From Phylloscopus collybita (lineage: Eukaryota > Chordata > Aves > Passeriformes > Phylloscopidae): DNA of 64,000 nt. Where the stretch lies: contig JAJNNQ010000129.1 of the NCBI GenBank assembly GCA_027886175.1, positions 5,270,001 to 5,334,000 of the forward strand, read 5' to 3'. Shown here piece by piece: positions 42,001 to 55,102 of the stretch; the first letter of the stretch is position 1; each line of letters begins with the position of its first letter. The notes beneath the pieces are model-generated. The model did not search any database. It was not told where the DNA came from and saw nothing but the letters and a program-made list of their open reading frames with translations. The position numbers and the translations under genes were made by a program.

Positions 42001-45000
42001 ATATCCCCCTGGAGGGAGGAGGGGTGGTGAAAGAGATAAGAAACACTGCCCCACCTGGTTTAGCAGCTGGCCCATTATCAGAAGGCACCTGCGCCCCTCT
42101 CCCTCCAGAGTTACAAGAGATAAAGAAAAACATCTCCCCAGCTGTTTTCGACAGATGAAATAGAACACACATCCCCTGGCCCCACAACCCAAGACACTCT
42201 TTCTTTCCCTGCCCAGTGCCCGACGTGCAGGTGGGTGAGCTCCCCAATTCCCTGGAGCTGCTGGCGGGGCGGCTGGGGGACGCGGAGCGCAAGCGGCGCC
42301 ACGCCAGGAAGGACGACTACAACATCGAGGTGCTGCTGGCCGTGGACGACTCCGTCGTGCGCTTCCACGGCAAGGAGCACGTCCAGAACTACGTCCTCAC
42401 CCTCATGAACATCGTAAGGCTGGGCCCTGGGGGGGTGTGGGTCCCACCCTTGCCTGGGTTTGGTGCTCTGCTGATGCTGCGGATCTGTTGTCCTGGGAAG
42501 AGGAATGGGTTTGGGAGGCGGAGCGGCGCTGCAGGAAGGGCCGTGCCTTCACACAGCCGGCTCTGGCAGCTCATAGCTGTGGGAATTGGAGGGGTGGAAA
42601 GCAAGAGCCCTCAGCTCCATCACCTTCCCCTTGCCAATGGCAGGGTCTGGCGTGCTGGTGTTGTCACTGTCTGTCACCTGAGTCCAAAAGTTTCTCCTGG
42701 CTGAGACCATTTCCTCCAAGTCACTGAGGTCTCAGCAAATGCTGGGAAGGAGAACAGTCTGTCGCTGTTGGACACGAAAGGAAGACACGGATTCGTGATT
42801 TCAGAAGGCTGATGCTCCAAAAAGGGGCAGGTTTATTCTCAGAACCTATTTTTATACCTTTTTACAATGTGCCCACCTAAGAGGTGGGATCTTTTGAACC
42901 ATTGGTCACACCAAGGGTCAACAAGTAAAGTCTCTCCTTGGGAGAGAAATGTGAAAAACAAGAGAGTTTAAAAAGTGTGACCTTGTTTACCAGTTTTGCT
43001 CCCTGAGAAATAACTTCAGAAAACCCAAACGCGACAAGCAGTGACTACAAACAGTGGTGGCTTACTTAGTCAGAAATCTTGATATTTATGATTTGTTTTG
43101 CAGTGATGATGTTCATGATTTGTTCTGATTTGTTGGTAGAGGAAATATTTTTATAGCTTTTCAGAAGCTTTTTGGAAACCTTTGTACCTGGATAACCATT
43201 CAGGATATGTTTGAAAAGGAGTTTAGAGCGGCTTTACAGTCCCTGCACCAGTCCTCACTCAGAGGTACAGGGCAGCCTGTGCTGGTTCCCTACACCCCTT
43301 TTCATTCCTTTTTAAGATAAAACCATCAATATTTCCTGGGTCCTGAGAGATGTGGAAGGATCAATATTTATTCATCCAGTCGTCTTCAGGGAGGTTTGCT
43401 CCTCCAGCACCTGAATGTCTGCAAATATGGTCTATGCTCAAGGATCTCTTTCTCTCTCCCAGTTTTGTTTTGTTTTCCATGCTTTATCCTTGCCTCTATT
43501 TATTTATTTTTTTCCCTAAGTGTTATTTTGCACAATGGTGGAGAATATTCAAAAGGCTCAACCAGCTCTGGAATGGCTAAGTTACGAAGATGCTTTTGGG
43601 TGGTTGGTTGTGGGTTTGGGCATTATTTCTGCCATATGGCCAGCAATTTGGCAGGGGAAATTATCCACGTTGGGGGGTGGGGGGTGGGGGGGGATTTGTG
43701 GGATTAGATGGGGTGAAGGATTAGTGAAGTGGCTAGTCCCAAACAGGGAAGATGTTGAAGAAGCAAACACCTTCATCACGATGCTTTATTCTCTGGGACG
43801 TTAGCCCCGTGCCTGTGGTGCGATGCTCTCAGCATCACTTAAATTCACCCTCTGAACGTTTCTTCCCTTGGCATATTAAATCCTCCTGCCGGGGGGGAAG
43901 GCACAAGGTTCCCTGCTCTGCCCTCCGGCTATTCCCACGTTACGGGGGTCGGAGATGATGTCATTTTTCCTTTCCGATCCCGGGGAGGGGGAAGGGGGGG
44001 CGGGATGGACAGTTTGAGCGCCCGGGGATTGTCAGCTCTAATCAAAAGGTCGGTTTTCAGGCGCATTTCATGGTTCCTACCCCGCGGGCAGGACTTTTCA
44101 GGGAGTGAATGCGCGGGATGCTGCGCTGGGAGAAGGGAGGACCCGCTGCCTATTCAATTAAAGGCGGCGCTGGAGACTTTAATGAGGGTGGGGGGAAAAC
44201 CCCAGGATAATACAGGCAACAAATACTTCCCCGAAGTATTATTTCCTTCTGTATATTCTCCCCCCACCCCCTTCCCCTCCTTTCTTTCTGGTTTTTAGTG
44301 CGTTTTCTTTCCAGCTTTGCCGTGACCTCTGTCCGCCTCCTCTTCCCTTGGCGCCGCCTCGTTTCCTTTACCGGCTCAGATTGCCTTAAAACACCCGATT
44401 CATTAGAAAAAAAGAGAGTCCTGCTTTCTGGCCTGGGTGGCAGAGGGAGAGAGAGAGGAGGATGCCGAGGGGCTGGCGGGGAGGAGCCTGCTGGGACCAC
44501 ACAGCTGAACATTAATCCCATTAGTTGGAGGCAGAGGGAAGATGGATAAGAGGCTTGGCCAACCCTCTAACGAGGAAAGGGCTTAACGAGCTGGGCTGGA
44601 GTACCTCAGGGAGGCAACCGGGAAAGTTTTTCTGTCTGGGAGCTCTCCTATCAAGGTATATCCCAAGGAAAGGGGGGGGCAGAAGCTTGGAAGTATAGAT
44701 AAACTTCCCTGGCTTTTTTCTGAGCTCTCCACTGAGGGAGCAGTGGGACATGTATCCCTTCCCAGCGCTGCTGTAGGTAGGGTCCCGGGGCTCTTCCTGA
44801 GACACAAAACCCTTTATTAGGAACTCTGTGTCGACTGAAGCTTGGTGATAAATGATTTGTCACGGAGGAGGGTTTTTTTTAAAAAAAAAGGCACAAACCC
44901 TTGTTTCATTGCCAGAAATGTGGATGCTTTTCAGGGAAGGGCCCTGTGTCCATCCCAGGAAGCTGACATGAGGATGACTGCTCCTTTTGTGCACCTAAGA

Positions 45001-48000
45001 GCTTCCCTGCAGGGCAGGCTGCCTTTCCCTGCTAGCTCCCAGCCTGCCTTCCCTGCCTCTCCTTCCCTTCTTGTCTCCGATCCTGCCCAGGAATTTGGGG
45101 TCAGGTTGGAGTGAGTGGGAAAGGCACAGCTCTGCCATCAGTCGCTGAGCGTTTCTCTGCTCCGAGCGTTGCTGTGTCCACCTAACCAAAACCAGTCTGG
45201 GATGAATGTTTGGTGACGTGCTGGCCCTGGAAAGCCATTCCCCTCCCCTGCTTGCTGCCTTTGGCAGGGATTGTGATGCTGTGGAAGGAAAATTAGGATC
45301 CCTCAGCCATGGAGGGTGCTGAGATCAAGGCCTGGGAACCAGGAGGGGATCCAGCACCCCAGAAAAGGAAGAGGAGGGGAAATACTCAGTGCTTTGCTCT
45401 GTTTTCCATTCTCTTGTGTTCTGGGAGGTGGGCTTCTTGGTGTTCTCTGCCAGACTTCCCACTGCTTATCCCTCACCTTGTCAAGTCTGGAGATGGCTCC
45501 ACGTGGAGGGGAGAAGCCAAACTATGGCTGTGTTAAACCTGGCCCTGGTCTCAGCTGGTATCCTGGGCTTTTGTTGGATATTGCCTGTGATTTGGTTGAA
45601 GGATGCAAAGGTACTTGGTGTTTTCCCATTATTTTGTGTTACTAGGGAAACCCCGTGAGTCAGAGCCCTCTCCAGACTGGGACTTGCCTGGCTCCAGCTG
45701 AAATTATTGTTCCCAAGGGCAGAGCAACAAAGAGCGTTACTGAGACCCCACAGGAGAGAAGGTCTGGGAACAAAAATTAGCTTTAGTTTTAACCTATGTA
45801 TGTTTTTTTTTCCCTTGGATGAGGGGTTTATGAGCCTCCTCCTTGCTGATAGCAACAAAATTTCCTCTGATGTCTCCCATGTGCCCGTGCACTTTTTTTA
45901 CCTACCCTCTGTATAGGCTTACGTGTTTGTTGCTGTTTTTTTGGGACAACGTGCCTTGTCCTGTAGCAAGCTCAGATCAAATCCAGTCTTGCCCTGCAGA
46001 ACAATTCCCCCTCCCTCTGTTCCTCCCCCCAGATAATGCGGGTCAGCCCTCCCAGAGGTGACATGATGAGTTATGCAAGGCCAAAAACGTGGTCAGGGGG
46101 ACTTTCCCCTCCCTTCTGAACCCCCCCAGCCCCGGCAGAGAGGCTCGGGGTGAATCCACTGCCATGAAAACCCAGCAAGGGAATAAAAGAAAGGAGTTTA
46201 AAGATGACTTGGCTGTTCTGAGTAAGCCATCCCAGCGTTTTGAAATGTCAGCTATTCTGCTGCTTTGGCAAATTCTTCTCGTGTCTCTCCCTTTGTTTTC
46301 CTTCCCTGAAGAACAGTGAGGTCTAGACCTCACTGCCAGCGCGGTTTTGCTGTCGGGATCTCGCGTCTGGGGCTGCAGACTTGGGGCTGGCCAGAGGTTT
46401 TGTGGGGATTTAGGGAGGCAGCCTGCCCTGCTCCCAGGCTGTAATGTTCCTTTGGTTGTAAAGCACTGCCACTGTCTCCTTGGTGTGTTGCAGGGTTGGG
46501 GGAGTCCTGTGGGGTGGCTGTTCCTGCTGGTTTGCCCTTAACTCACAGCGAGCCGTAGGGGCTGGGCTGCTCATAGGTGGGGAAATTTCCATTTCCAGTG
46601 AAAGAGGAAAGCGTTGCCTGCCAGGTGACAGTGGGAAACAGGCTGAGCATGGATGAGAGGGGTAAGAAGATCTTTATCCTATGGCTTCAGGGATGTGGGT
46701 CCCTTTACTGGAGGCCTTTGCTGAACAGGTATTTTTGGGGGAAGAGGTTTCTCTGAAGATACCGGCTTGCTTAATGGCATCTGCAGAGAGCAGGGGGGAG
46801 TTGTGCCAGGGCTGCAGACTGCTCACTGGGTGAATTTCCATTTCCAAGGTGATGCTTGGCCCCTCCAGTTCCATTCCCACTTCTTCCACAGGCACTGGAG
46901 CACTTGGGGGAAGCTGGCCCTGCTGATGTTCCCCCCCTGCCCCAAAACTTGGGGCCTGCAGAGTCGCAGCCCTTGCAGCAGCCAGAGCCAAGCCCTTTTG
47001 ATATGATTCTTTTCCCCACCAATCAATTATTTATATCAGGCTGCTAAGGGAAGTCTGTAGCCTTAGGCAGTCTGGTTCCACATCTGCTTTCTGAATTAAC
47101 CCTAAAGGTCACTGCTGAGCTGGTTAGGTGCAGATCCCTGTCTAAACCCTGGACTAAACAGGGGCTGGGCTTTAGGTTAACTCTTCATTTCAGAGGCAGG
47201 AGAGAGGGGAGTACCAGGTCCCTGAGAGCTGGAGGAGAGTAGTATTTAGCACTGCTCTTTAAGGAAGATTAATGGAATTAAATCCCGTCTTGGAATAATA
47301 CAGCAGGATCTACTGAGCGTCCTGCCAAAATATCCTGTGCATCTGGGAAGGGAGAGGTCTGCGCTGCTCCACTTGAGTCAGGTCACAGTCACAGCAAGGT
47401 CAGGTCATGTCTGGTAGAGAGGTCCCTAAGGCAGGAATCCTTGGGTCATCCTGATGGATTGAGGGGTCCTCAGGAGCAGGCAGCAAGCAGCAGAGCACTG
47501 GTGGGTGACTGTAGAATCCTACAACCATGGAATGGGTTGGACAGGAGTTGAAAGCTCATCCAATTCCAACCCTCCTGCCATAGGCAGGGACACCTTCCAC
47601 CATCCCAGGTTGTTCCAAGCCCCATCAAACCTGACCTTGAATGTTACCAGAGATGGGGCAACCACAGCTTCTCTGGGCAACCTGTGCCAGGGCTTCCCCA
47701 CCCTCACATCCCTCAGTTCCTTCCCAATATCCCATCTAACCCTGCCCTCTGTTAGTTTGACACTCCAGCTCCTGATGAGTGAATTGCTGGAAATTGAGTG
47801 AAAAGTGAAGTGAAGGAAAGTGCATGAAGATTTGAGAAAGTGAAGGGAAAGGTTGTGGTTCCTGTCTTGTCCCCCAAACCACCCCCCCAGGTCCAGCTCT
47901 GCATCTCTGCAAGCCCAGTTTGGATTTTTCCCTCTCTCCCCACTTTCCCACCCTGCCAAAAAATATATTACCAATATTTTTTAAGGGTTCAGACTTAGGA

Positions 48001-51000
48001 TGTGCAATTTCTCTGGGATGCCAAAGCCTCCTACATCCTAAAGCCCAGGGCTGAGCCTGACATCCCTGGGGAGTTGCAGCTCCTTGCTGCACTGGATCCT
48101 TCATACCTCAGTGGGTCTGTAGGCCTGAGTAACGTTTGCAGCTGCAACACTGCCTGACCTTCCACCCTTCTGTGCACATCCCCCCAAAAAATAGGGTTGG
48201 GATCAGAATAAATTCCCCGTATTCTCATTATTCTTGCAGAAGGGGGAGGGTGAAGGAGCATCCCACCCACAGAAAGCAGGGATGAGCTGAGGGTGGCTTG
48301 ACCAGCGTTGTCTTTCCACACTGATGAATAAAGTACCCCGTGGCTCTTGCAGCAGCTTCTGCATCCAAAGGGATCCATTAATGGGGATGGGCTGGCAGCT
48401 TATTGATTGGTTTTAATTTTTTATAATCGATTTTGCTGCATTGAGGGCTCAGGATCTGCATTATCTCTCTGCATGGCTCGGAGGCACCCCATGGGAGTAT
48501 TGATTGTCACAGGGAAAAGGTTAACACTGGGGTTTTGGGTTTAAAACTGGCCTGAATGGGTATTTCAAATGGAATCCCAGGCTGGAAACTGGGGTGGGAG
48601 GGGGGCTTGTAAAACACTGGGGAATGGCTGACTTGCATTTGGGCAGCAGTAGAAGGGTAGTTCTCACCCAACCATTGATGTAAGATTGAAAAACAGCAAA
48701 GGAATGGAGGGAAAATTAGAAAAGATCCATAAATCTGGCTTTATAACCTTCATCTAGTCTAGAAAGCTGTGATGGAGCTGAGGCAAATTAGTCCCACCTA
48801 AGGCAAAGCTGGAAAAGTCTATTTTAATTAAAACATGAGTTCTATTCAATGTTAAAAATGGTCTTTATTTGGTCTCCTTGACTTCTGCAGTGAACCCCCA
48901 TATGTGGAACTGTTCATTTGAGAGGCTTTTTGGCAAACAGAAAGTCCCATTCTCAAAAATCCAGGTGTTTTTTTTTTTTTTTCCCCTGGGCTATGTTTTC
49001 CCGTGTCCTTTGCAGGAGGTGCAGGGTCTCACACGGGTTTCTGGTTGCCCAGTCTGTGCCTCTCTCCATGTCACTGGGCTCAGCTCTCAGAGACACTTCC
49101 CCATCTGGATGTCCTACTCTCTTGGTAGCGTTTAGGAGCAGAACTTGTTTATTCATCCTGGAAACGCAGAAGGAGAAGGTTATTTCCTTTGCAAGGTCAT
49201 TTTTAATGGCCAAGGATGGTACAGATTTCACTGACTCACGAGCCCTCCCCGTTCTCTTCATTGTGTTGCCTTCTCCTGGGATTTCTGAAGCCGTAGGTCA
49301 GGTTTGACTCACTGATGTGACTGAGGAAAGCCCTGGCTTTGGGGAGAGGCAAAGAATTGTATCAAAAAGCCATTTTTCCTTTGGATGCTGGACTCTGGAG
49401 TATTTCCATCCCTCTGAGTGACTCATATTCCAAGGGGGCAGTGGCCCATTGAGAAATGCGGTGGAGGAAACTTGCTGGAAATGGGTGATGTCATTGACCA
49501 TCTGAGCCATTCCTGGGGAAGTTTTGGCTTGTTCCAGCTTGGCTTTTTGACTTTCTGCTTGGGAAAATGGGGGAAAAAAACTGGGAGGAGGATGAGATCT
49601 TTGCATCTGGTCTTGGAAAGCCTGGAAGGGTGCGTGGAATGTGGGAGCGTGGAGGGCAGGAAGGGCTTAAAAGCTGGGGTGGATGGCCTTAACTTCCTGC
49701 CTGTTGGACTTCCCTCCCTTCTTCAGGTGGATGAAATTTACCACGACGAGTCCCTGGGCGTTCACATCAACATCGTGCTGGTCAGGATGATCATGGTGGG
49801 ATATCGCCAGGTAAATCCAGCGCTCGGACGTGGCGAGCAGGACATGCTCTGGTATTTATTTAGCACTTAGGTAAGCCTGGGCTTGGGAAAACATGGCAGT
49901 TGTTGGAGCCCAGAGGACAGCTGGCCTGAGCAGGGGTGAATTTGAACCCCCCTCAGCTTGGATTTTGGGAGCTGAGGGCCTGGATAGCCCCCTGGCCTGA
50001 GAGGCCCTCAGGGAGGTGGCGGGTGGGTGGCTGTGATCTGCTGTTACGTGCTTGCCCTGGGATGTGGGGAAAACCACAGCGGCTTCCTCAGAGCTCTGTG
50101 GATGATGGGATAAAGGTGGCTTCCCACACTGAGAGGAGCTGGACACTAGTGAAGAGAAGCCGAGGTCAGGATCTCCTTGACGCAGTTCCCTGGCTGTCCT
50201 GTAGCTCTGGTGTGGCTTGGGCATGGCCAGGAAAAGCATGGGAAGGTTTCCTGAGAAGTTTTCATGTGGTTTCTCAGGCTGCACTTATTTTTTAAGGCTT
50301 GTTCAAGCACAGCAGCCAGATTCTTCTTTAAAACAATGTGATTTTCTGTACTTTCTTGGGGCAAGCCCCTGTCCCACAGGAAGTGTTCTAGCAAGGGTGT
50401 TAATGATCTCAACACAGTGATATCTCTGTGTGTGTGTGTGATCCACAAATAAGACCGGTTAGGTCTTGGAAAAAAACTTCCTTATTATGGAAATATGCTT
50501 GGCTGGCAGAAACCCAACACACCCTGGAGATCCAGGGATGGTTCTGAGGAGCAGGGATAAGAATGGAGGCTGGCCCATTTTTGGAGCCCTCCATGGGACC
50601 AGGAAGATCATGTCTAGCTGAGAAAGCCAACAATCTGTCTGGCTTCTTCCCAGCGACATTTGTGCTCTGGGCTGGAGGTTGATCTGTGCAGGGGAAGGGA
50701 TTTGGAGCTGTGGTGACACGGTGGGATGGGAGCTGCCAGGCTCTGTTAGGGATGATTTGTCCTCCCCAAAGCTGGCTCTGGAGGCAGCTGCTTTGTCCAG
50801 CTGCGTCACTTCTCAGGTTCAGGGGACGACGTCGGGAGCAAGGAGCAGATGTTTGAATCCAGGAGAGATCGCTGTTGGGATCTGACGCTTCCTGAGCGGC
50901 TCCTCCTGCAGCTCCTTGTCTCCCACTTGGGATAAAACCTCCTTGGCTTCCAGGGGAAGAGGGTGACACCTCTTCCCGTTCTCCCCATGTCTTGGTTTGG

Positions 51001-54000
51001 AAAGACAGGTGTCTGCCAGGGAAAACTGGAGTTTCCCTTGGAACGGAGAATGTAAACCCCTCACCCCCTGCCAAATTATAATTTTGCAATTCAGGGCTTT
51101 CAGGCAAAGATTTGGGAAAAGGAATAACAGTTCTTTACTAGGAATATTAACAATACAAATGTAGTAGAAAACAAAACCACCCAACCAAACCAGCAAATAA
51201 AACAACAACTTTGGAAAACCCTGACAGAGTCAGAGCTACAACCTGACACCCTGTGGGTCAGGGTGTTGGAAGCAGTCCAAAAGTTGAGTCCTCCTGGGGT
51301 GGCAGATGTGGTTCTCTTGGAGTAGAGATGATAGACCCCTGTAGAAAAGGGGTCCAGTGATGGTGAAGAGGGGTCCAGTGATGGTGAGAAGGGTCCAGTG
51401 GTGGTGAGAAGGGTCCAGTCTTCCTCCAGGAATCTGGTGGAGCCAGATCCCTGGTGTTCCTACATCTCAGTTTTTATCCAGGTAGGAATGGTTGGCTCCC
51501 CCCACTGGGTGGAGCATCTCACAATGTGGATGACTGCTTGGGGATGACTGCTTGGGGACAACTGCTTGGTGAGCCTTAATGGCCCATTAGCAGCAGATAT
51601 CCCCCGGAGGGAGGATGGGTGGTGAAAGAGATAACAAACACTGCCCCACCTGGTTTAACAGCTGGCTCGTTATCAAAAGCCATCCACACCCCTCCCCCCA
51701 GAGTTACAAGAGATAAAGAAAAAAAAAACCCCATCTCCCCAGCTGCTTTCAGCAGATGAAATAGAACAGGCATTTTGGGTTCTGTAACCCCAGACACCCC
51801 GGCAGTGGCTCTCCTGCTCTCTCCGCAGTCGGTCAGCCTGATCGAGCGGGGCAATCCGTCGCGGAGCCTGGAGCAGGTGTGCCGCTGGGCGCACTCGCAG
51901 CAGCGCTCCGACCCCCAGCACGCCGAGTACCACGACCACGCCGTCTTCCTCACCAGGCAAGATTTTGGGCCCGCAGGTATGCAAGGTACTGTATTTGTCC
52001 CGATCAGGTACGTGCAGTCCGCTGGGGTGGAAGAGCCAGCCAGGGGGAGAGGATGCCTTGCCGGCATGGTCTGTTTGTTGGCCAGCAAGGTCCAGAAAAA
52101 GGTTATAAAAATCGGGTTTTTTTGGGTTTTTTTTTGCTTCACGTGATGAAGAGGAGAGGGAGACAGAGAGTTAATCCAGAGCATTGACCCGAATGGATAA
52201 AACATCTTTATTTATTTATTCTCCTGCTCTTTGATTTCATTTACCGGTCCTCCCCTCGGCCCAAAATGCCTTAAAAATATAAAAATAAGATTAAAAAAGG
52301 TGAAACACCACAGGAAGTTCCGTGGGGACAATCAATTTATTCTGTCCTCTGGAGGACCTTTAAAACCTGTTTTTGTATGGATTTATTTCTTGGACGTGGG
52401 AGCATTCAATAAATCCTGGGCCAAAGAGGAGGTTTTTCTGCAGGAATCTCTCACCCTCTTGGTGCAGAGATTGTGCCGGTGCGGTCTGAGAAGTTGGAGG
52501 CCTTGCTAATAAAAATTTTCAGGAAAACCTGATGTTTCATGGCTCCATTAGGAAAACGGAGCTTTGGTGTTACCAGGAGAGGTGACTTTTCCCAGTTCTG
52601 AGCCTGCTGATTCCAAATTCCCATCTCCTCCTTGCCACGCTGGTGGCCAGGTCTAGATTTCCATCAGGAGGCTCCATTTGATGCTGTGAATGGGGTAGGT
52701 ATTGTCACCCTCAAACCCTCCTGGTATGTACAGGAGGAAGGAAAGGTGGAAAAGGAAACCTGTCCTAATTTGGATTACCTCCCTGAAAAGGATCCCCCTC
52801 AGGAGGAGGTGAACCTCAGGAGATATCCAGCTGGAAACCCTCCCGAGTGTGCTGTGGCCACCAAATAGCAGACCTTGGTGACCTGCCCCGATCTCCTTGT
52901 CCAGAGTCACATGGGTGAAATACCAGCTTTTGTTTCATTTTTCTAGACCCTTCCTGGCCAAGTGACTGTGTCCAAAGGCGTTGGTGAGAGGACCTTTTTT
53001 GGCAGAAGGGGGAGACTCCCTCGGCTGCCCCTTGGTGGGAAGGAGTCGTGAGGTCGACGGAGTAGCCCTGCTGTAGGGATGCTCCTTCTGGCAGCTCCTT
53101 CCCCTTTTCCCTGAAGATCTGCCTCTCTGCTTGTCACACATCTCCAGGGCTTTCTCTGGAAGTCCCTGTGGTTGCTGTGTCCTTGCCTGGCTGTGCTGCA
53201 TGGCACGAGGAGCTCCTCATCCACTGGGAATTTCCCTCCGACTGGGCTGCTGGAATTGTGACACTGTGCTTGCTCTTGCCTCTTCTCCCCAAAACAAGGT
53301 CCTTGTGGATCCCCTACACCCCTGCTGAGCTTGGGGATGCCTGGGATGAAGGACCAGAGTGTTGGCACCAAATTGTCCCTGCACTTTGAAGGGAAAAGCA
53401 GTGGGATAGATGGGTTGTAAATTATTCGTTGCTGCTGTAGAGGTCTTGTCAACACCCAAAGAGTTTCTGTGTCCCTCTGCACTGGGTGACACAGCAGGGG
53501 TTTTCTGGCTTGGGCTGAAGAATGCTCATGCTCAGAATTAAGTATTTTCCAGGTAGCTGCTTCTCACCGTCGATCTCCTGTGGAGAACCTTTTATACTCC
53601 TTCCAGTTCTTACTGGAGTCTTACAAAAAACTGATTTTGTGAGCATCCACCTTTTCATATTGCTTTGTCCCATCTCCCATCCACAGCTGCTTTGGTTGGA
53701 AACTTATCCCATTTTCATACTAGACAAAACAAATTTGCCCTCCCCTTGTAGAGAAGGCTTCCCACAGCTTTATTCTTTCTTGTGGAAAGTTTCATGGGGG
53801 AAAAAAAAAGTCTTTTCAAATGATTTATCCAGGGCTTGATTTACTACTTTATGGCTAAACACCATTATGGGAGTGACTTGGTGTGGATCAAGTATCCCAC
53901 AAGGATGGGGGGCTCTGTGGACCCTGTGGTTTGGCCAGGGCGGGTGTAGGGATGTGCATCTCCCTCAGCTCATCAGCACCCCTCTCCTGCTGCTGCCCAC

Positions 54001-55071
54001 TCCTGGCTCACTGAGCTCTCCTCTTTCAGCATTCCAATCCCCAGGGCATGGTTATCCAGCATGGTCTTGCCCTGCTTTTTGCCTCTCTCACCTGTAGTAA
54101 GTCCTTTCTTCACTAACTCCCTTGATGCCAAAAAAGGGTCAGCCTTAAAAAAAAACTGACACAGGTAAAAAACTCTGGGGAGTAAATTCTGGAGTGTGCC
54201 AACAAGTGAATTGAATTGGGCAGAAATAAGGTGAAAAAAGAAAGGAAAAGTGACCAAAATGGAGGTGAGGTGTTGCTGCCTGGGTGGGGGAAGAGTTCTC
54301 TGCCCACAGCTGCCCCACTGCACTGCACTTGATCGGGGGCTGGGGTCCTGGGGTGGGTGCATGTGCGGGTGTGCCCCGTGGGGAGCAGGGCTGGGGTTTT
54401 GGCAGAGCTCTGGGGAGCGCCTCAGGCCTTTCCTCTTTTTCCTTCTTTTGTTTGTTTTAAATGAAGAAGAATGTGGGGGATGCCATTCCTGGGCTGGGAG
54501 GCAGTGGCCATCCACACTGACAGGGTGTTGTGGGTGCTGTTTCTGCCCTCCTGCCTGCCCAGGTGTGTTGGCACAAGGGCACAGTGGTGCCAACGAGCCC
54601 CAGAGCAACCTCTGCTGGCTTTTGGTGCCAGGTTGGTCACACTGGTGAGCAAGTCCTTAGGCTGCCATCCCAGTGACCTGGGCAGCCCCTCCTCTTCAGC
54701 TCTTTCCCCTCTGTTTTTTTCTTCTGTTGCAGTGAAGCCAGGTTATGTATTTGTGTTTGGTTTTGGTTTTGTTGTTTTTTTTTTTTTGGTTTTTTTTGGG
54801 TTTTTTTTTTTTTTTTTTCTTTAATTTTTCATTCTTCCCCCCCTCCTCTCTCAAAAGGTTTTTCTCTCTTCTCTCTTCTCTCCTCCTCTGTCCTTCCCTC
54901 CTCTCTTTGCCCCAGGCTACGCTCCGGTGACGGGGATGTGCCACCCTCTCCGCAGCTGCACCCTCAACCACGAGGACGGCTTCTCCTCCGCCTTCGTCGT
55001 CGCCCACGAGACCGGACACGTGTAAGGAGCAGGCTGTGGTGGTGTGCCCCTCTCTTTGCAAAAAGGGGCCT

Positions 55072-55102
<31 letters not shown>

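Noticed and set aside
41428..42196. Family A elements as DNA transposons because of TGTCTTGG/CCAAGACA inverted ends
   Set aside because: The 5-bp duplications with TG...CA, a TATA-like motif and poly(A)-like signal in order fit solo LTRs better.
43900..44110. Possible alternative ADAMTS14 promoter (GC-rich, CRE-like TGATGTCA)
   Set aside because: The stretch is short, with no exon, start codon context or donor that would join to exon 5. A motif match alone is too weak.
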